From: CAYTZH01 sp964442285
GTDB lineage: Bacteria > Myxococcota_A > UBA9160 > JAFDET01
Direction: 5' to 3'
Assembly (NCBI GenBank): GCA_964442285.1
Contig: CAYTZH010000005.1
Location: 62,001-126,000 of the forward strand
Length of the DNA stretch: 64,000 nucleotides
Shown here one piece after another: positions 9,099 to 15,995 of the stretch (position 1 is the first letter of the stretch; each line of letters begins with the position of its first letter). The notes beneath the pieces are model-generated. The model saw nothing but the letters and a program-made list of their open reading frames with translations. It ran no database searches and was not told the DNA's origin. A program made the translations under genes and the position numbers.

Positions 9099-10832
9099 TC
9101 AGTACCTGTAAGTGACGAGAAAGTGGGCGATGTGGCGATCGAACTCGAAGAAATCCACGTTCGACTCCCAGTACGTGAACCGGTAGCCGAGCTCGGCGGT
9201 GACGTGCTCGACGATCGGGCGTCGCAGGACCAGCCGGTAGCGCTGGATGCGGTCCTCCCGGTCACCGGCCGAGAAATCGAAGAAGCTGCGGTCCTCGTGG
9301 TTGCGCCACTCGTAGCCCACCGAGGCCAGCACGAAGAGCTCCCAGGGCAGGGGCATGCCGGCCAGCAGCTCCAGCTCGTTGCCCTCGGCGTTGAACTCCG
9401 GCCCGTAGGGCCCGAGGAAGTTCGGGAGGGGGGCGAAGGCGGTCGGCGGGATGTCGGGATCGGGGATGATGCCGAAGAAGCCTCCGTTGCCGTCGAAGCC
9501 CGACGTGACCTGGTCGCCCTTGGTGTGCTCGAAGCGGTAGTTCCAGCGCAGCCGCGTGAAGCCCTGGCCGTAGCCTGTGAAGTCCGGCGGGAAGTAGTAC
9601 TGCTCGAGCCCGGCCCGGAGGATGTGCCCGTCGCGCTCCAGCGAGTCGAAGGTCTGGGGCTGCTTGAAGTCCCGCACCTCGTAGCGCATGAACGGCCGGG
9701 TCAGGAGATCGGGGCGGAGCCGGATCCGGAAGCTGGGCTCCACGGCATGGGTGCGCCGGAAGTCCACGCTGTCGGTGGAGACGTACTCGAACGTGTAGCG
9801 GGCGTCGAAGCTGAGCCAGTCCGTCAGATCGAGCGCGCCCACGGCAAAGGCCCGGTTCACGATCAGGTCGAAGGGTTCCTGGTTGATGTGCTTCGAGAAG
9901 TAGTGGTTGGTGCCGATCCGCAGCCGGGCCCGCTCGCCGTCGTAGACGTTGTAGTCGGCCCCCACCTCCAGGAAGAAGCGCGCGTCGTCCTCGCCCGAGA
10001 TCGCGAGCAGCTCGTTCTCCTCGGCGCCGCCGAGGTTGACGTTGCTGTCGTAGGCCACGCCCAGGGTCGCGTACACGCTCCAGGGCCGCTCGCGGGTGCG
10101 TCCCGAGAGCTCGCGCCGACTGGCTCGCGCCACGGGTGAGCCGGGTGCGAGCTGCTCCACCTCGTTGAAGTAGGACTCGGCCCGGGCGCGGTCGCCCTGG
10201 GAGAGCGCGATGCGCCCGCGCCGATACGCGACCTGGGAGGCCAGCGAGGGATCCAGGCGCTCGGCATCGGCCAGGTGCCGCTCCGCGCCGGCCGTGTCGC
10301 CCAGCTCGATCAGGGTCGAGCCGAGGAACAGGTGGGCCACGGCGTTGTTCGGGTCGCGCTGCACCGCCGACTCGAGCGCCGCGCGGGCGCCCTGGAAGTC
10401 GCGGTCGCTGTAGCGGGCCAGACCGAGCACCACGTCGTCGTCGGGAGAGGCGCGTCCCGTGGCCTGCAGCTGCTCCAGCAGGGCCGCGGCCTGGTCTGCG
10501 TCGCCGGCCGCGAGCAGGGCGCGCGCATAGGCCGCCTGGATGCTGGCATCGTTGCCGTAGCGGCTGTGGGCGTCGCCCAGGATCTGGATCGCTTCCTGGA
10601 CCCGCCCCCGGCGCAGCGCGTGGGTCCCGCGCTCGAACTGGACGTCGGCATCGTGCTCCGAGGGCGTGGCCTCGAGACCGCTGCCCTGCGCACTGTTCTG
10701 CGCCAGGGCCGTTGCGGGCATCCCGAGCCCCAGTCCTGCCGCGGCCAGCCAGGCCGCGATGGGCACCGCTCGGCCCGCTCGAAGCGCCGGGCCGGCGCTG
10801 ACCGCCTCGTACTTCCCCACTCGAAACCTCAC
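9099..10832 (-). CDS. TPR protein with C-terminal outer-membrane beta-barrel
   Basis: This 577-residue protein has an N-terminal signal, somewhat long, with hydrophobic core at about 25-45 and ending ATALAQ. Four to five TPR units follow at about 60-235, for example RGTHALRRGRVQEAIQIL and HLFLGSTLIELGDTAGAERH. The second half is a run of alternating amphipathic strands rich in Tyr, Phe and Arg, ending in LVTYRY. An aromatic C-terminal strand is typical of outer-membrane barrels. The architecture recalls Slam-like or surface-assembly TPR-barrel proteins, though no specific family is assigned. It is the first gene of the minus-strand trio with the FecR and CHASE2-cyclase genes, and is the likely surface-exposed or sensing component. 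ATG 10832 is taken; the signal core would also fit an internal start. Confidence 0.82.
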   Translation of the reverse strand: MRFRVGKYEAVSAGPALRAGRAVPIAAWLAAAGLGLGMPATALAQNSAQGSGLEATPSEHDADVQFERGTHALRRGRVQEAIQILGDAHSRYGNDASIQAAYARALLAAGDADQAAALLEQLQATGRASPDDDVVLGLARYSDRDFQGARAALESAVQRDPNNAVAHLFLGSTLIELGDTAGAERHLADAERLDPSLASQVAYRRGRIALSQGDRARAESYFNEVEQLAPGSPVARASRRELSGRTRERPWSVYATLGVAYDSNVNLGGAEENELLAISGEDDARFFLEVGADYNVYDGERARLRIGTNHYFSKHINQEPFDLIVNRAFAVGALDLTDWLSFDARYTFEYVSTDSVDFRRTHAVEPSFRIRLRPDLLTRPFMRYEVRDFKQPQTFDSLERDGHILRAGLEQYYFPPDFTGYGQGFTRLRWNYRFEHTKGDQVTSGFDGNGGFFGIIPDPDIPPTAFAPLPNFLGPYGPEFNAEGNELELLAGMPLPWELFVLASVGYEWRNHEDRSFFDFSAGDREDRIQRYRLVLRRPIVEHVTAELGYRFTYWESNVDFFEFDRHIAHFLVTYRY

Positions 10833-11232
10833 GACGAACCTCCGTGCGCGTCGCTCGCCGACCGCCTGCCGATCCCGATTCGAGCGCCAACCCGCCCGGC
10901 GTCGGAAGACCCCCGGGGCGGGCTCCGAATCCTACCACGGGTGGAAGCCGGAGGGCGTCGCCCGGCTTTCTCCGAGGCGCGAAGGATCTGGGAAGGACAG
11001 CTGCCCCGACCCTGCCGGACCGCTGCCGGCGCCTGACCTACGCGGGGTTCCCCGCGGGGTCCGGCCTGGGATCGCCCGCCCGACGCGGTCGTGTGCAGCG
11101 CCCGCGCGGAGAGGGCGCAGCTCCGTCGGCCCCCCGCTGGCCGGCGGGATTTTTTCGGGGCCCCCCTGCCACAAACCCGCAGCCGGCACCACTCACTCAC
11201 GAGTCGCCACCCCCATGCGCGGAGGAACGTTG
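10833..11232. other. 400-bp divergent intergenic region with structured leader
   Basis: No coding signal is convincing here; the open frames have unnatural composition. The region separates the TPR-barrel gene (leftward) from the PEP-CTERM-like gene (rightward). It contains GC-rich inverted repeats, including GCGCCC...GGGCGC near 11098-11117. About 80 bp before the rightward gene is a terminator-like hairpin with a T-tract. No known riboswitch consensus was recognised. Confidence 0.5.
11133..11155 (+). terminator. terminator-like hairpin in the leader of the PEP-CTERM-like gene
   Basis: CCCGCT (11133-11138) pairs with GGCGGG (11143-11148) around a GGCC loop, and six Ts follow at 11150-11155. 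No rightward gene ends upstream, so it would not serve as an ordinary 3' terminator. A 5'-leader attenuator is the most natural reading. Confidence 0.5.
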
Positions 11233-12018
11233 ATGAGGACTCGTTCGTCGTTGTTCAGGCTGTTGCTGGCCGTCCTGGTCGGTTCGTGGATCGGTGCGGG
11301 AACGGCCTCCGCCGTCAGCTTCCCCGCGGACGTGTACACCTTCCCCGTGACGGACGGGGTGGACCTTCCGCTCGGCACCGTTCCCGGCGCGACCATGCTG
11401 ATGCAGCTCAATCCCGGGGTGTCCGGTCCGCAGGACGTGCGGGTCGACATCCCCGCCGGCTTCCAGAACGTGCGCTTCGATCCGTCGAACTCGAACGTGA
11501 TCCTGGCCGACCTGACCTTCGAGATCGAGTGGCTGGGCACCATCGACCTGCAGACGCCCGGCTCGTTCGGACTCACCTCGCCCGGCTACGGCGTCTTCAC
11601 GGTGATCGACTCGCGGCAGAACGACAGCCCCGCGAACCTCGACACCCTGGACGACTCGGTGGACATCCCGAACTCGGGGATCGTGCGCGGCAGCTTCTCC
11701 TGCTCCGCGGGCGTGATCTGCGACCCGCTCGTGGTGCAGGACGACCTCGTCTCGGGGCTGGTGCAGAACACGAACGACGACGGCGACACGATCCCGAACG
11801 AGTGGCTCGGCTTCGCCTTCGACATGGGCGCGGGCACCCAGACGATCTCCATGACCTGGGCGCTCGACGGCGCGCTGCCGATCGGCGGCTCGAGCAACGA
11901 GATCTTCCTGCCGTCGGCGGTCTTCACGGCGCTGCCCGAGCCCGGGGCCGGTCTCCTGGCGCTCACGGCGGTCGCCGGCCTGGCCGCGCTGCGCGGCCGC
12001 GCCGCGCGCCGGCGCTGA
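11233..12018 (+). CDS. secreted protein with PEP-CTERM-like sorting tail
   Basis: This 261-residue protein of unknown function has a signal peptide at about 1-26 (core LFRLLLAVLVGSWIGAG, cut after TASA). A beta-rich, Gly/Asn/Asp-rich, cysteine-poor middle follows. The C-terminus is LPEPGAG, a hydrophobic stretch LLALTAVAGLAAL and a basic end RGRAARRR. That is the PEP-CTERM layout recognised by exosortases in exopolysaccharide-producing Gram-negative bacteria. No exosortase is in this window. ATG 11233 follows GGAGGA (11221-11226) at 6 nt; an in-frame ATG at 11215 is possible but overlaps no better ribosome site. A 13-bp terminator lies downstream. The function of the middle domain is not recognised. 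Confidence 0.8.
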   Translation: MRTRSSLFRLLLAVLVGSWIGAGTASAVSFPADVYTFPVTDGVDLPLGTVPGATMLMQLNPGVSGPQDVRVDIPAGFQNVRFDPSNSNVILADLTFEIEWLGTIDLQTPGSFGLTSPGYGVFTVIDSRQNDSPANLDTLDDSVDIPNSGIVRGSFSCSAGVICDPLVVQDDLVSGLVQNTNDDGDTIPNEWLGFAFDMGAGTQTISMTWALDGALPIGGSSNEIFLPSAVFTALPEPGAGLLALTAVAGLAALRGRAARRR

Positions 12019-12047
12019 ACCGCGCCGCGCGCTGAACCGCGCCGCGG
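12014..12047. repeat. tandem duplication over the stop codon of the PEP-CTERM-like gene
   Basis: GCTGAACCGCGCCGCG (plus one further base, C or G) occurs at 12014-12030 and again at 12031-12047. The first copy carries the in-frame TGA stop. It is a local duplication with no evident function. Confidence 0.8.
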
Positions 12048-12059
12048 ACACGTGACACC

Positions 12060-12097
12060 GCGGCCGCCTCGGCCCTCCGAGGCGGCCGCTTGCGTTT
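12060..12097 (+). terminator. intrinsic terminator after the PEP-CTERM-like gene
   Basis: Perfect 13-bp stem (12060-12072 with 12077-12089), CCCT loop, then TTGCGTTT. It lies 42 bp after the stop codon and before the convergent Nudix gene, whose stop is at 12113. Confidence 0.75.
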
Positions 12098-12112
12098 CGG
12101 GGCCCGCGCCGG

Positions 12113-12757
12113 CTAGCGCCAGGCGAACGGCGGCTGCTCGTAGTGGGCCACGCGGGTGGCCAGGCCGCACAGGGCGACCTCCCGCAGCTGGTACAGGATC
12201 GCGGCGGTCGGGGCGTGGATGTCGGTGTCGACCCGCGCGATCGGGATCGAGACCAGGGTGCGCTCGCTCTCGAGGATGCGTCGGAAGCGCGGCACGTCCG
12301 GCCGCAGCAGCTCGGCCAGGGGCACCCGGTAGGCGGCGGCCACCTCCGCCGGGTCCGGCGCGATGGCCGCGTCCGGACCGCCCCAGACGACGACGGGCGT
12401 GATCGCGAAGCCGGAGCGGGTCGGGTAGTCGTCGAGCCGGCCCAGCACCCGCTCGCGTCCCAGGGACAGGCCCAGCTCCTCCCGGAGCTCCCGCAGGGCG
12501 GCGTCGAAGGCGCCCTCGCCGGGATCCACGCGCCCGCCCGGCAGCGCCCACTGGCCGCCGTGGTTCGCCAGGTGCTGGGCCCGGCGCGTGAGCAGGAAGC
12601 TCGGGACGCCCGCCTCGTCCTCCACGAGCACGGCCGCCACCGCGGCGCGGCGCAAGGACGGATCCGTCTCGCGGCGGTGCTCGAAGCGCGCCAGGTTGTC
12701 CGCGACCCGCCGGCGCAGGCCGGCGTCGAGGCGCGGCGGAAGGTCCTCGGGTCGCAT
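12113..12757 (-). CDS. Nudix hydrolase, CoA-pyrophosphatase-like
   Basis: This 214-residue protein has a complete Nudix box at about 88-110, beginning GGRVDPGEG and ending REELGL, that is G-x5-E-x7-REUxEExGU. The N-terminal lead-in (RRAAVAAVLVEDEAG, then FLLTRRAQHLANHGGQWALPG) matches the NudL/CoA diphosphatase subgroup, which cleaves CoA or other nucleoside diphosphate derivatives in the cytoplasm. Substrate assignment is by family resemblance only. ATG 12757 is taken because the conserved domain starts soon after. The gene lies 14 bp downstream of fabG on the same strand, so the two are probably one transcript. Confidence 0.85.
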   Translation of the reverse strand: MRPEDLPPRLDAGLRRRVADNLARFEHRRETDPSLRRAAVAAVLVEDEAGVPSFLLTRRAQHLANHGGQWALPGGRVDPGEGAFDAALRELREELGLSLGRERVLGRLDDYPTRSGFAITPVVVWGGPDAAIAPDPAEVAAAYRVPLAELLRPDVPRFRRILESERTLVSIPIARVDTDIHAPTAAILYQLREVALCGLATRVAHYEQPPFAWR

Positions 12758-12771
12758 CGCCGGGGCCGGCC

Positions 12772-13515
12772 TCAGCCGGTGAACAGCCCGCCGTTCACGC
12801 CCAGCACCTGGCCGGTGACGTAGGACGCATCGTCGGAGCAGAGGAAGCTCACCGCGCCGGCCACCTCCTCGGGCGTGCCGGTGCGGCGCAGGGGGACCAT
12901 GGCGGCGAGCTCCTCGGCCGGCAGGTCCGCGGTCATGTCGGTGTCGATGAAGCCGGGGGCGACCGCGTTCACCAGCACGTTCCGGCGCGCGAACTCGCGG
13001 GCCACGGTGCGGGTGAAGCCGATCAGGCCGGCCTTGCTGGCGGCGTAGCTGGCCTGGCCGGGGTTGCCCATCTGTCCGCTCACCGACACCAGGTTGACGA
13101 TGCGTCCGTGCCGCTGGCGCATCATGCCCTTGAGCACCGCGCGGGTGATCCGGAAGGCGCCCGAGAGGTTGGTCTCGATCACCTGGTCCCAGGCCTCGTC
13201 GGAGAGGGTGGGCACCAGACCGTCCCGGGTCACCCCGGCGTTGTTCACCAGCACCGCCAGCGGGCCCTCCCGCTGGAGGGTCGGCACCAGCACCGCCTCG
13301 ATGCTCGCCGCCGAGCCCACGTCGAAGGGCAGCAGCAGGCAGTCGCCGCCGGCGCCGCGGATCTCGGCCTCCACCTTCTCGGCGGCCGCCCGGTTGGCGC
13401 GGTAGTTGATCCAGACCCGGAAGCCGTCCCGGGCCAGGCGGCGGGCCACGGCGGCCCCGATGCCGCGGCTGGCTCCGGTCACCAGCGCGTTCCGCGGCGC
13501 TTCGTTCTCGGACAC
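12772..13515 (-). CDS. fabG: 3-oxoacyl-ACP reductase (SDR)
   Basis: This 247-residue classical short-chain dehydrogenase is predicted to reduce 3-ketoacyl-ACP with NADPH in fatty-acid elongation. The cofactor motif is TGASRGIG near residue 14. The NNAG motif (VLVNNAGVTRDGL), catalytic Ser (VSVSGQMGNPGQ), Tyr-x3-Lys (SYAASKAG) and the PGFIDTDM loop are all intact. The VTRDGL and GNPGQ segments are characteristic of FabG rather than of other SDRs. The start is GTG at 13515 behind a GGAGGGA ribosome site. It is not embedded in a fab cluster here, so a polyhydroxyalkanoate or general acyl-CoA reductase role cannot be excluded. Confidence 0.85.
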   Translation of the reverse strand: MSENEAPRNALVTGASRGIGAAVARRLARDGFRVWINYRANRAAAEKVEAEIRGAGGDCLLLPFDVGSAASIEAVLVPTLQREGPLAVLVNNAGVTRDGLVPTLSDEAWDQVIETNLSGAFRITRAVLKGMMRQRHGRIVNLVSVSGQMGNPGQASYAASKAGLIGFTRTVAREFARRNVLVNAVAPGFIDTDMTADLPAEELAAMVPLRRTGTPEEVAGAVSFLCSDDASYVTGQVLGVNGGLFTG

Positions 13516-13579
13516 GATTCCCTCCTCCGCGAGCAGCGTACTGCGTCGCTGGCGGTTCGGAAACGCGGCGCGCAGCGGC

Positions 13580-13585
13580 TACGTT
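13580..13585 (+). promoter_or_regulatory. candidate -10 box of the alpha/beta hydrolase gene
   Basis: TACGTT lies 6 nt before the GTG at 13592, with TTCGGA (13556-13561) 18 nt upstream as a weak -35. No Shine-Dalgarno lies between box and start, which suggests a leaderless mRNA. Confidence 0.35.
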
Positions 13586-13591
13586 CGGCCC

Positions 13592-14455
13592 GTGCTCGAG
13601 GGCGTGCAGCGACGACGCATGGACGTGGGCGACGGCGTGGAGCTGGCGCTGCTCGACTGGGGTGGCGCCGGGCCGGTCGTCCTGTGCCACCACGCCAACG
13701 GCTTCTGCGGCGCCCTGTGGGAGCCGGTGGCGCGGGCGCTGCGGGGCGAGGCGCGCTTCGTCGCCGTGGACGCCCGGGGCCACGGCCGCTCGAGCCGCCC
13801 GGAGGACCCGGCGGCCTATGCCTGGCGGCACTTCGTCGACGACATCGGCGCCGTCGCCGAGGCGCTGGCGGCGGAGGCGCCGGACGGGCGGGTCGTGGGC
13901 CTGGGCCACTCCTTCGGCGGGACGTCGCTGCTCGGCGCGGCTTCGCAGCGCCCCGACTGCTTCCGCGCCCTCGTGCTCTGCGACCCGGTGGTGATCCCAC
14001 GCGAGACCGGTCGGCCCGCGAACGAGCGGGGCCGCGAGCTCGCCGAGCGGACCCGCAAGCGCCGTCGTACCTGGGTGTCGCGGTCCGAGGCGATGGCCTA
14101 CTGGGAGACGCGGCCGCTGTTCGCCGACTGGACCCGCGAGGCGATGGCGCTGTACGCCCTGGACGGCCTGCGGGAGCGCGCCGACGGCGGCGTGGAGCTC
14201 GCCTGCCCACCCGAGGTCGAGTCCGCCGTCTTCGCGAACGGTCGCGACCACGACGTGTTCGCCGGCGTGGAGAGCGTGGCCGCGCCGGTCCTCTTCCTCC
14301 GCGCGACGCGCGGAAACTTCCCCCCGGAGCTCTACCGGCGCCTCGCCGAGCGCATTCCCCGGGCCCGGGTCGAGGACGTCGAGGCCGGCCACCTCCTCCT
14401 CATGGAGGATCCCGCGCGGGTCGAGTCGGCCCTGCGCCGGTTCGCGCTGGCCTAG
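13592..14455 (+). CDS. alpha/beta hydrolase
   Basis: This 287-residue cytoplasmic alpha/beta-fold hydrolase has an oxyanion-loop motif CHHANGF in place of HG. The strand/helix GHGRSSRPEDPAAY and nucleophile elbow GLGHSFGG follow. The catalytic acid probably lies near FLRATRG, and the catalytic His in EAGHLLLMEDP near the C-terminus. The family includes esterases, lactonases and haloperoxidase-like enzymes; the substrate is unknown. GTG 13592 is used because it follows a -10-like box at leaderless spacing; ATG 13619 (RRRMDVGDG) is the other option. The last four bases are shared with the convergent rhodanese gene through CTAG. Confidence 0.85.
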   Translation: MLEGVQRRRMDVGDGVELALLDWGGAGPVVLCHHANGFCGALWEPVARALRGEARFVAVDARGHGRSSRPEDPAAYAWRHFVDDIGAVAEALAAEAPDGRVVGLGHSFGGTSLLGAASQRPDCFRALVLCDPVVIPRETGRPANERGRELAERTRKRRRTWVSRSEAMAYWETRPLFADWTREAMALYALDGLRERADGGVELACPPEVESAVFANGRDHDVFAGVESVAAPVLFLRATRGNFPPELYRRLAERIPRARVEDVEAGHLLLMEDPARVESALRRFALA

Positions 14456-14853
14456 GACGCCTCCGGAAGGCCGCGGCGGGTCCAGCCGCTCCAGCCCTCC
14501 GCCAGGGAGCGCACCTGGCGGAAGCCCATCTCCTGGAGCGTGCGGGCCGCCAGCGCGCTGCGGTGCCCGCCGCCGCAGTAGAGCACGAGCTTGCGCTCCC
14601 GGTCCGCGAGCCAGGGATCGCGCTTCGGATGCTCGAGGTCGGCCCGCACCTCGAGGAAGCCGCGTGGAAACAGCCTCGCTCCCGGGATGTGGCCCGCGGC
14701 GAACTCGTCCGGCTCGCGGACGTCGACGAAGTGCCAGCCGTCTCGTCCGGGTGCATCGAGCAGGGCGCGGGCGTCCTCCGGAGAGATCTCCTCGACGTGC
14801 TCGAGGGCGGCCTCGACGAAGTCGCGAAGGCGACGCGGCATGACTCCATTCAT
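14452..14853 (-). CDS. rhodanese-like sulfurtransferase
   Basis: This small single-domain rhodanese of about 133 residues has the typical fold markers VREPDEFAAGHIPGA and the active loop LYCGGGHRSALAA, whose Cys would carry the persulfide. The helix TLQEMGFRQVRSLAEGW is the standard rhodanese C-terminal element. It probably moves sulfur in the cytoplasm; no partner enzyme is adjacent. The start may be ATG 14853 or ATG 14841 (MPRRLRDF); neither has a well-placed ribosome site. Its TAG stop overlaps the hydrolase stop in a shared CTAG at 14452-14455. Confidence 0.88.
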   Translation of the reverse strand: MNGVMPRRLRDFVEAALEHVEEISPEDARALLDAPGRDGWHFVDVREPDEFAAGHIPGARLFPRGFLEVRADLEHPKRDPWLADRERKLVLYCGGGHRSALAARTLQEMGFRQVRSLAEGWSGWTRRGLPEAS

Positions 14854-14928
14854 ACCGGGTCGCTTTGGCGTTTTCACCTCCCGTCCGGTGCCGTATGCTG
14901 CCAGCATCCGCTCCCGGGGGGGAGAGGT

Positions 14929-14946
14929 GTTCGTCTTGCGACGAAC
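14929..14946. promoter_or_regulatory. inverted repeat upstream of the TRL-like gene
   Basis: GTTCGTC and GACGAAC pair perfectly around a TTGC loop, about 45 bp before the TRL-like start. A second, shorter palindrome (ATGCTG-C-CAGCAT, 14895-14907) lies nearer the rhodanese gene. They may be operator or leader structures; no regulator is assigned. Confidence 0.35.
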
Positions 14947-14990
14947 GGTCCGAGACAACGCGCTGCGACAACCATAGGAGGGAGGGGGCC

Positions 14991-15311
14991 GTGATCCGAC
15001 GACTCCTGACGGTGACTGTTTTCGGTGTAGCACTCGCATTCTCGGCGGGATGTGGAGGCACCGTGGCCTCACCGGTTCCGGGCTTCATCATGAGCGACGT
15101 CCACTGGGACGGGGACGCCGAGGGCTCGCTCGGCACGAAGGAAGGCAAGGCCTGCGCCAAGACCATCTTCGGCTGGATCGCCTCGGGCGACGCGAGCATC
15201 AAGGCGGCGGCCATGAACGGCGGCATCCGCAAGGTGACCCGCGTCGACCACCACAGCAAGCACTTCCTGGGAATCCAGGGCGAGTACTGCACGATCGTCG
15301 GCGGCGACTGA
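14991..15311 (+). CDS. TRL-like family secreted protein, probable lipoprotein
   Basis: This 106-residue small exported protein has an N-terminal signal (IRRLLTVTVFGVALAF) followed by SAGCGG, a plausible though not ideal lipobox. The mature part holds the conserved TRL features: GSLGTKEGKACAKTIFG, GDASIKAAAMNGGI and a C-terminal YCTIV. TRL-like proteins are widespread small surface or periplasmic proteins named from an element next to a tRNA-Leu gene, and their function is unknown. GTG 14991 is preceded by GGAGGGAGGGG at 14977-14987, an excellent ribosome site that fixes the start. Divergent from the rhodanese gene and convergent with moaC. Confidence 0.85.
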   Translation: MIRRLLTVTVFGVALAFSAGCGGTVASPVPGFIMSDVHWDGDAEGSLGTKEGKACAKTIFGWIASGDASIKAAAMNGGIRKVTRVDHHSKHFLGIQGEYCTIVGGD

Positions 15312-15330
15312 GCGGCCGTCCATCGACGGC

Positions 15331-15354
15331 GGTCCCCGGCGAAGGCCGGGGGCC
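15331..15354. terminator. hairpin between convergent TRL-like and moaC genes
   Basis: GGTCCCCGGC pairs with GCCGGGGGCC (10 bp, one G-U) around GAAG. There is no T-tract, so it is at best a weak or Rho-assisted bidirectional terminator. A 6-bp hairpin GCCGTC-CATC-GACGGC lies just before it. Confidence 0.45.
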
Positions 15355-15389
15355 GCCCGCGCTCCGCGACGCGGGCCCGACCTCGCCCG

Positions 15390-15881
15390 CTACTCCAGCA
15401 CGATCTCGCCGCTGCGGCCGCCGCTCTTGCGCAGCAGGCGCACGGCCTCGATGCGCATCGCGCGATCCACCGCCTTGCACATGTCGTAGACGGTGAGCGC
15501 CGCCACCGACACCGCGGTGAGCGCCTCCATCTCCACGCCCGTCTTGCCGGTGGTGCGGACCCGGGCCCGGATGGCCACCCCCGGCAGGCCGTCGTCGATC
15601 TCGAGGGCGACGTCGATCCCGGTCAGGGCCAGCGGGTGGCACAGGGGGATCAGGTCGGCCGTGCGCTTGGCGGCCATCACGCCGGCCAGCTGGGCGACCG
15701 CGAGCACGTCGCCCTTCGCACCGCCTTCCCGCACCAGGGCGAGGGTGTCGGGCGCCATCACCACCCGACCGCCGGCCTCGGCCTCGCGGGCGGTCTCGGC
15801 CTTGGCCGAGACGGCGACCATGCGGGCGCGGCCCTGCTCGTCCAGGTGGCTCAGACGCGGGCGCTCCGGAGCGTCTCCCAT
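15390..15881 (-). CDS. moaC: cyclic pyranopterin monophosphate synthase
   Basis: MoaC turns 3',8-cyclo-dihydro-GTP into cyclic pyranopterin monophosphate, the second part of the first step of molybdenum-cofactor synthesis, in the cytoplasm. The 163-residue length is standard. Conserved blocks are present: RPRLSHLDEQGRARMV near the start, AAKRTADLIPLCHPL with the active-site Lys, GKTGVEMEALTAVSVAAL, and YDMCKAVDRAM with the second catalytic Lys. No other mo-cofactor gene is nearby, so the pathway is scattered in this genome. The start ATG lies 114 bp from the divergent diiron-protein gene; their promoters share the intergenic DNA that holds the palindromic operator. Confidence 0.95.
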   Translation of the reverse strand: MGDAPERPRLSHLDEQGRARMVAVSAKAETAREAEAGGRVVMAPDTLALVREGGAKGDVLAVAQLAGVMAAKRTADLIPLCHPLALTGIDVALEIDDGLPGVAIRARVRTTGKTGVEMEALTAVSVAALTVYDMCKAVDRAMRIEAVRLLRKSGGRSGEIVLE

Positions 15882-15922
15882 GGCGCCTGTGTACCGCAGT
15901 TGGGCTGGGAGGCTCCCGTCGG

Positions 15923-15952
15923 TTGACGCCCAACCGCTCGGTGGGGTAGCCT
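15923..15952 (+). promoter_or_regulatory. promoter of the diiron-protein/TetR operon
   Basis: TTGACG (15923-15928) and TAGCCT (15947-15952) are spaced 18 bp apart. The perfect palindrome at 15953-15966 begins right after the -10 box and so covers the start of transcription. Confidence 0.6.
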
Positions 15953-15966
15953 ACCAACCGGTTGGT
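15953..15966. promoter_or_regulatory. palindromic TetR-type operator
   Basis: ACCAACCGGTTGGT is a perfect 14-bp palindrome just after the -10 box. An imperfect copy, CCAACCG-CT-CGGTGGG (15930-15945), lies between -35 and -10. The downstream TetR-family gene (17009-17668) is the natural ligand-responsive repressor. Assignment of that protein to this site is inference. Confidence 0.65.
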
Positions 15967-15995
15967 TGGGACCCTGCGCGCCCGAGGAGACCTTC

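Noticed and set aside
12758..15292. Upstream extension of the Nudix frame to 15292
   Set aside because: The extra ~845 codons run across fabG, the hydrolase and the rhodanese in the wrong frame; the Nudix protein begins at ATG 12757.
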